Of a stretch of DNA of 64,000 bases, positions 63,765-64,000 are shown in pieces (position 1 is the stretch's first letter; every line of letters begins with the position of its first letter). The stretch comes from Micromonospora sonchi (lineage in GTDB: Bacteria; Actinomycetota; Actinomycetes; Mycobacteriales; Micromonosporaceae), in assembly GCF_014646235.1 (NCBI RefSeq), contig NZ_BMNB01000007.1:62001-126000 (forward strand). Direction: 5' to 3'. The notes beneath the pieces were generated by a model, which saw only the letters and a list, made by a program, of their open reading frames with translations, did not search any database and was not told where the DNA came from. Both the position numbers and the translations under genes were made by a program.

Positions 63765-64000
63765 TCAGGCGGTGCTGGGGTCCAGGCGGATGGAGAGGGA
63801 GTTCACGCAGTGCCGGGTGTCCTTCGGGGTGAAGCCCTCGCCGTGGAAGACGTGCCCGAGGTGGCTGTCGCAGCGGGCGCAGCGGATCTCGGTGCGCCGC
63901 ATGCCGAGACTGTTGTCCTCGACCTCCTTGATCGCACCCGGGATGGCGTCGTCGAAACTCGGCCACCCGCAGTGCGAGTCGAACTTGGTGTCGCTCGGAT
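63765..64000 (-). CDS. msrB: Peptide-methionine (R)-S-oxide reductase, C-terminal part (partial)
   Basis: The visible 78 codons on the minus strand encode the MsrB core. [13 protein letters not shown] begins it, [13 protein letters not shown] gives the second zinc CxxC and the substrate His, and [11 protein letters not shown] contains the catalytic Cys, with Asn at the usual position. The enzyme reduces methionine-R-sulfoxide in proteins. The N-terminal part lies beyond the window edge. Confidence 0.93.
   Translation of the reverse strand, partial: PSDTKFDSHCGWPSFDDAIPGAIKEVEDNSLGMRRTEIRCARCDSHLGHVFHGEGFTPKDTRHCVNSLSIRLDPSTA

Overview
The window is high-GC actinobacterial chromosome, most like Micromonospora or a close relative in the Micromonosporaceae. 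The signs are GTG starts, strong third-position GC, principal sigma factors of the HrdB/SigA and SigB types, DUF3039, DUF3093, DUF3099, DUF3159, DUF3710, DUF4193 and DUF7455 proteins, a coproporphyrin-type heme pathway, and secreted LPMOs. I see no rRNA, tRNA, CRISPR array, integrase or transposase.

Region by region. 1-4 kb: the end of a rhodanese, then an AcuC-type deacetylase next to a Pat-like acetyltransferase fused to an NDP-forming acyl-CoA synthetase (a lysine acetylation and deacetylation pair). 4-6.5 kb: a glyoxalase-fold protein divergent from an Rrf2 regulator and a berberine-bridge-type flavoprotein. 6.5-11 kb: SigB-like sigma factor, Spo0M, D-aminoacyl-tRNA deacylase and a methyltransferase. 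11-16 kb: a secreted subtilase, then an Fbp-type iron ABC operon headed by an IdeR/DtxR-type iron box. 16-20 kb: HhH-GPD protein, DUF3099, pseudouridine catabolism genes psuG-psuK, DUF3039 and a TRIC-like channel. 20-26 kb: SF2 helicase, DUF7455, principal sigma factor and inositol monophosphatase. 25-38 kb: a block in the order known from Mycobacterium tuberculosis around Rv2682c-Rv2703: LytR_C/Cei-like, DUF4193, DUF3093, dut, DUF3710, OB-fold protein, DUF3159, two TrkA/RCK proteins, a KimA-like permease, a TrmA/RumA-type methyltransferase and dxs.

38-54.7 kb is an accessory segment lying between dxs and rnd, which are near neighbours in mycobacteria. It holds a lipoprotein, two paralogous polytopic membrane proteins, two tandem paralogous membrane-anchored beta-propellers, a two-component system, an EEP-family hydrolase, a proline-rich membrane protein with an in-frame amber codon, a glyoxalase-fold protein and a fatty-acid beta-oxidation pair. 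54.9-60.3 kb returns to the conserved block: rnd, DUF3000, hemE, hemY/cgoX, chdC. 60.3-64 kb carries two secreted AA10 LPMOs (one with a CBM2, one with a CBM5/12-like domain), a GNAT protein, a Cys-rich protein, a CBM48 protein and the end of msrB.

The most unusual material is a set of short dispersed repeats placed exactly at gene junctions. One family encodes a 27-residue mini-ORF joined to its neighbours by ATGA stop-start overlaps. A second, in-frame element sits at a GTGA junction. A four-copy hairpin family starts GTTGATCATGA, and a three-copy GGGGCCCTTCCT family abuts stop codons. In addition, the two sigma-factor genes share a 205-base stretch in which I see no differences, which suggests gene conversion.
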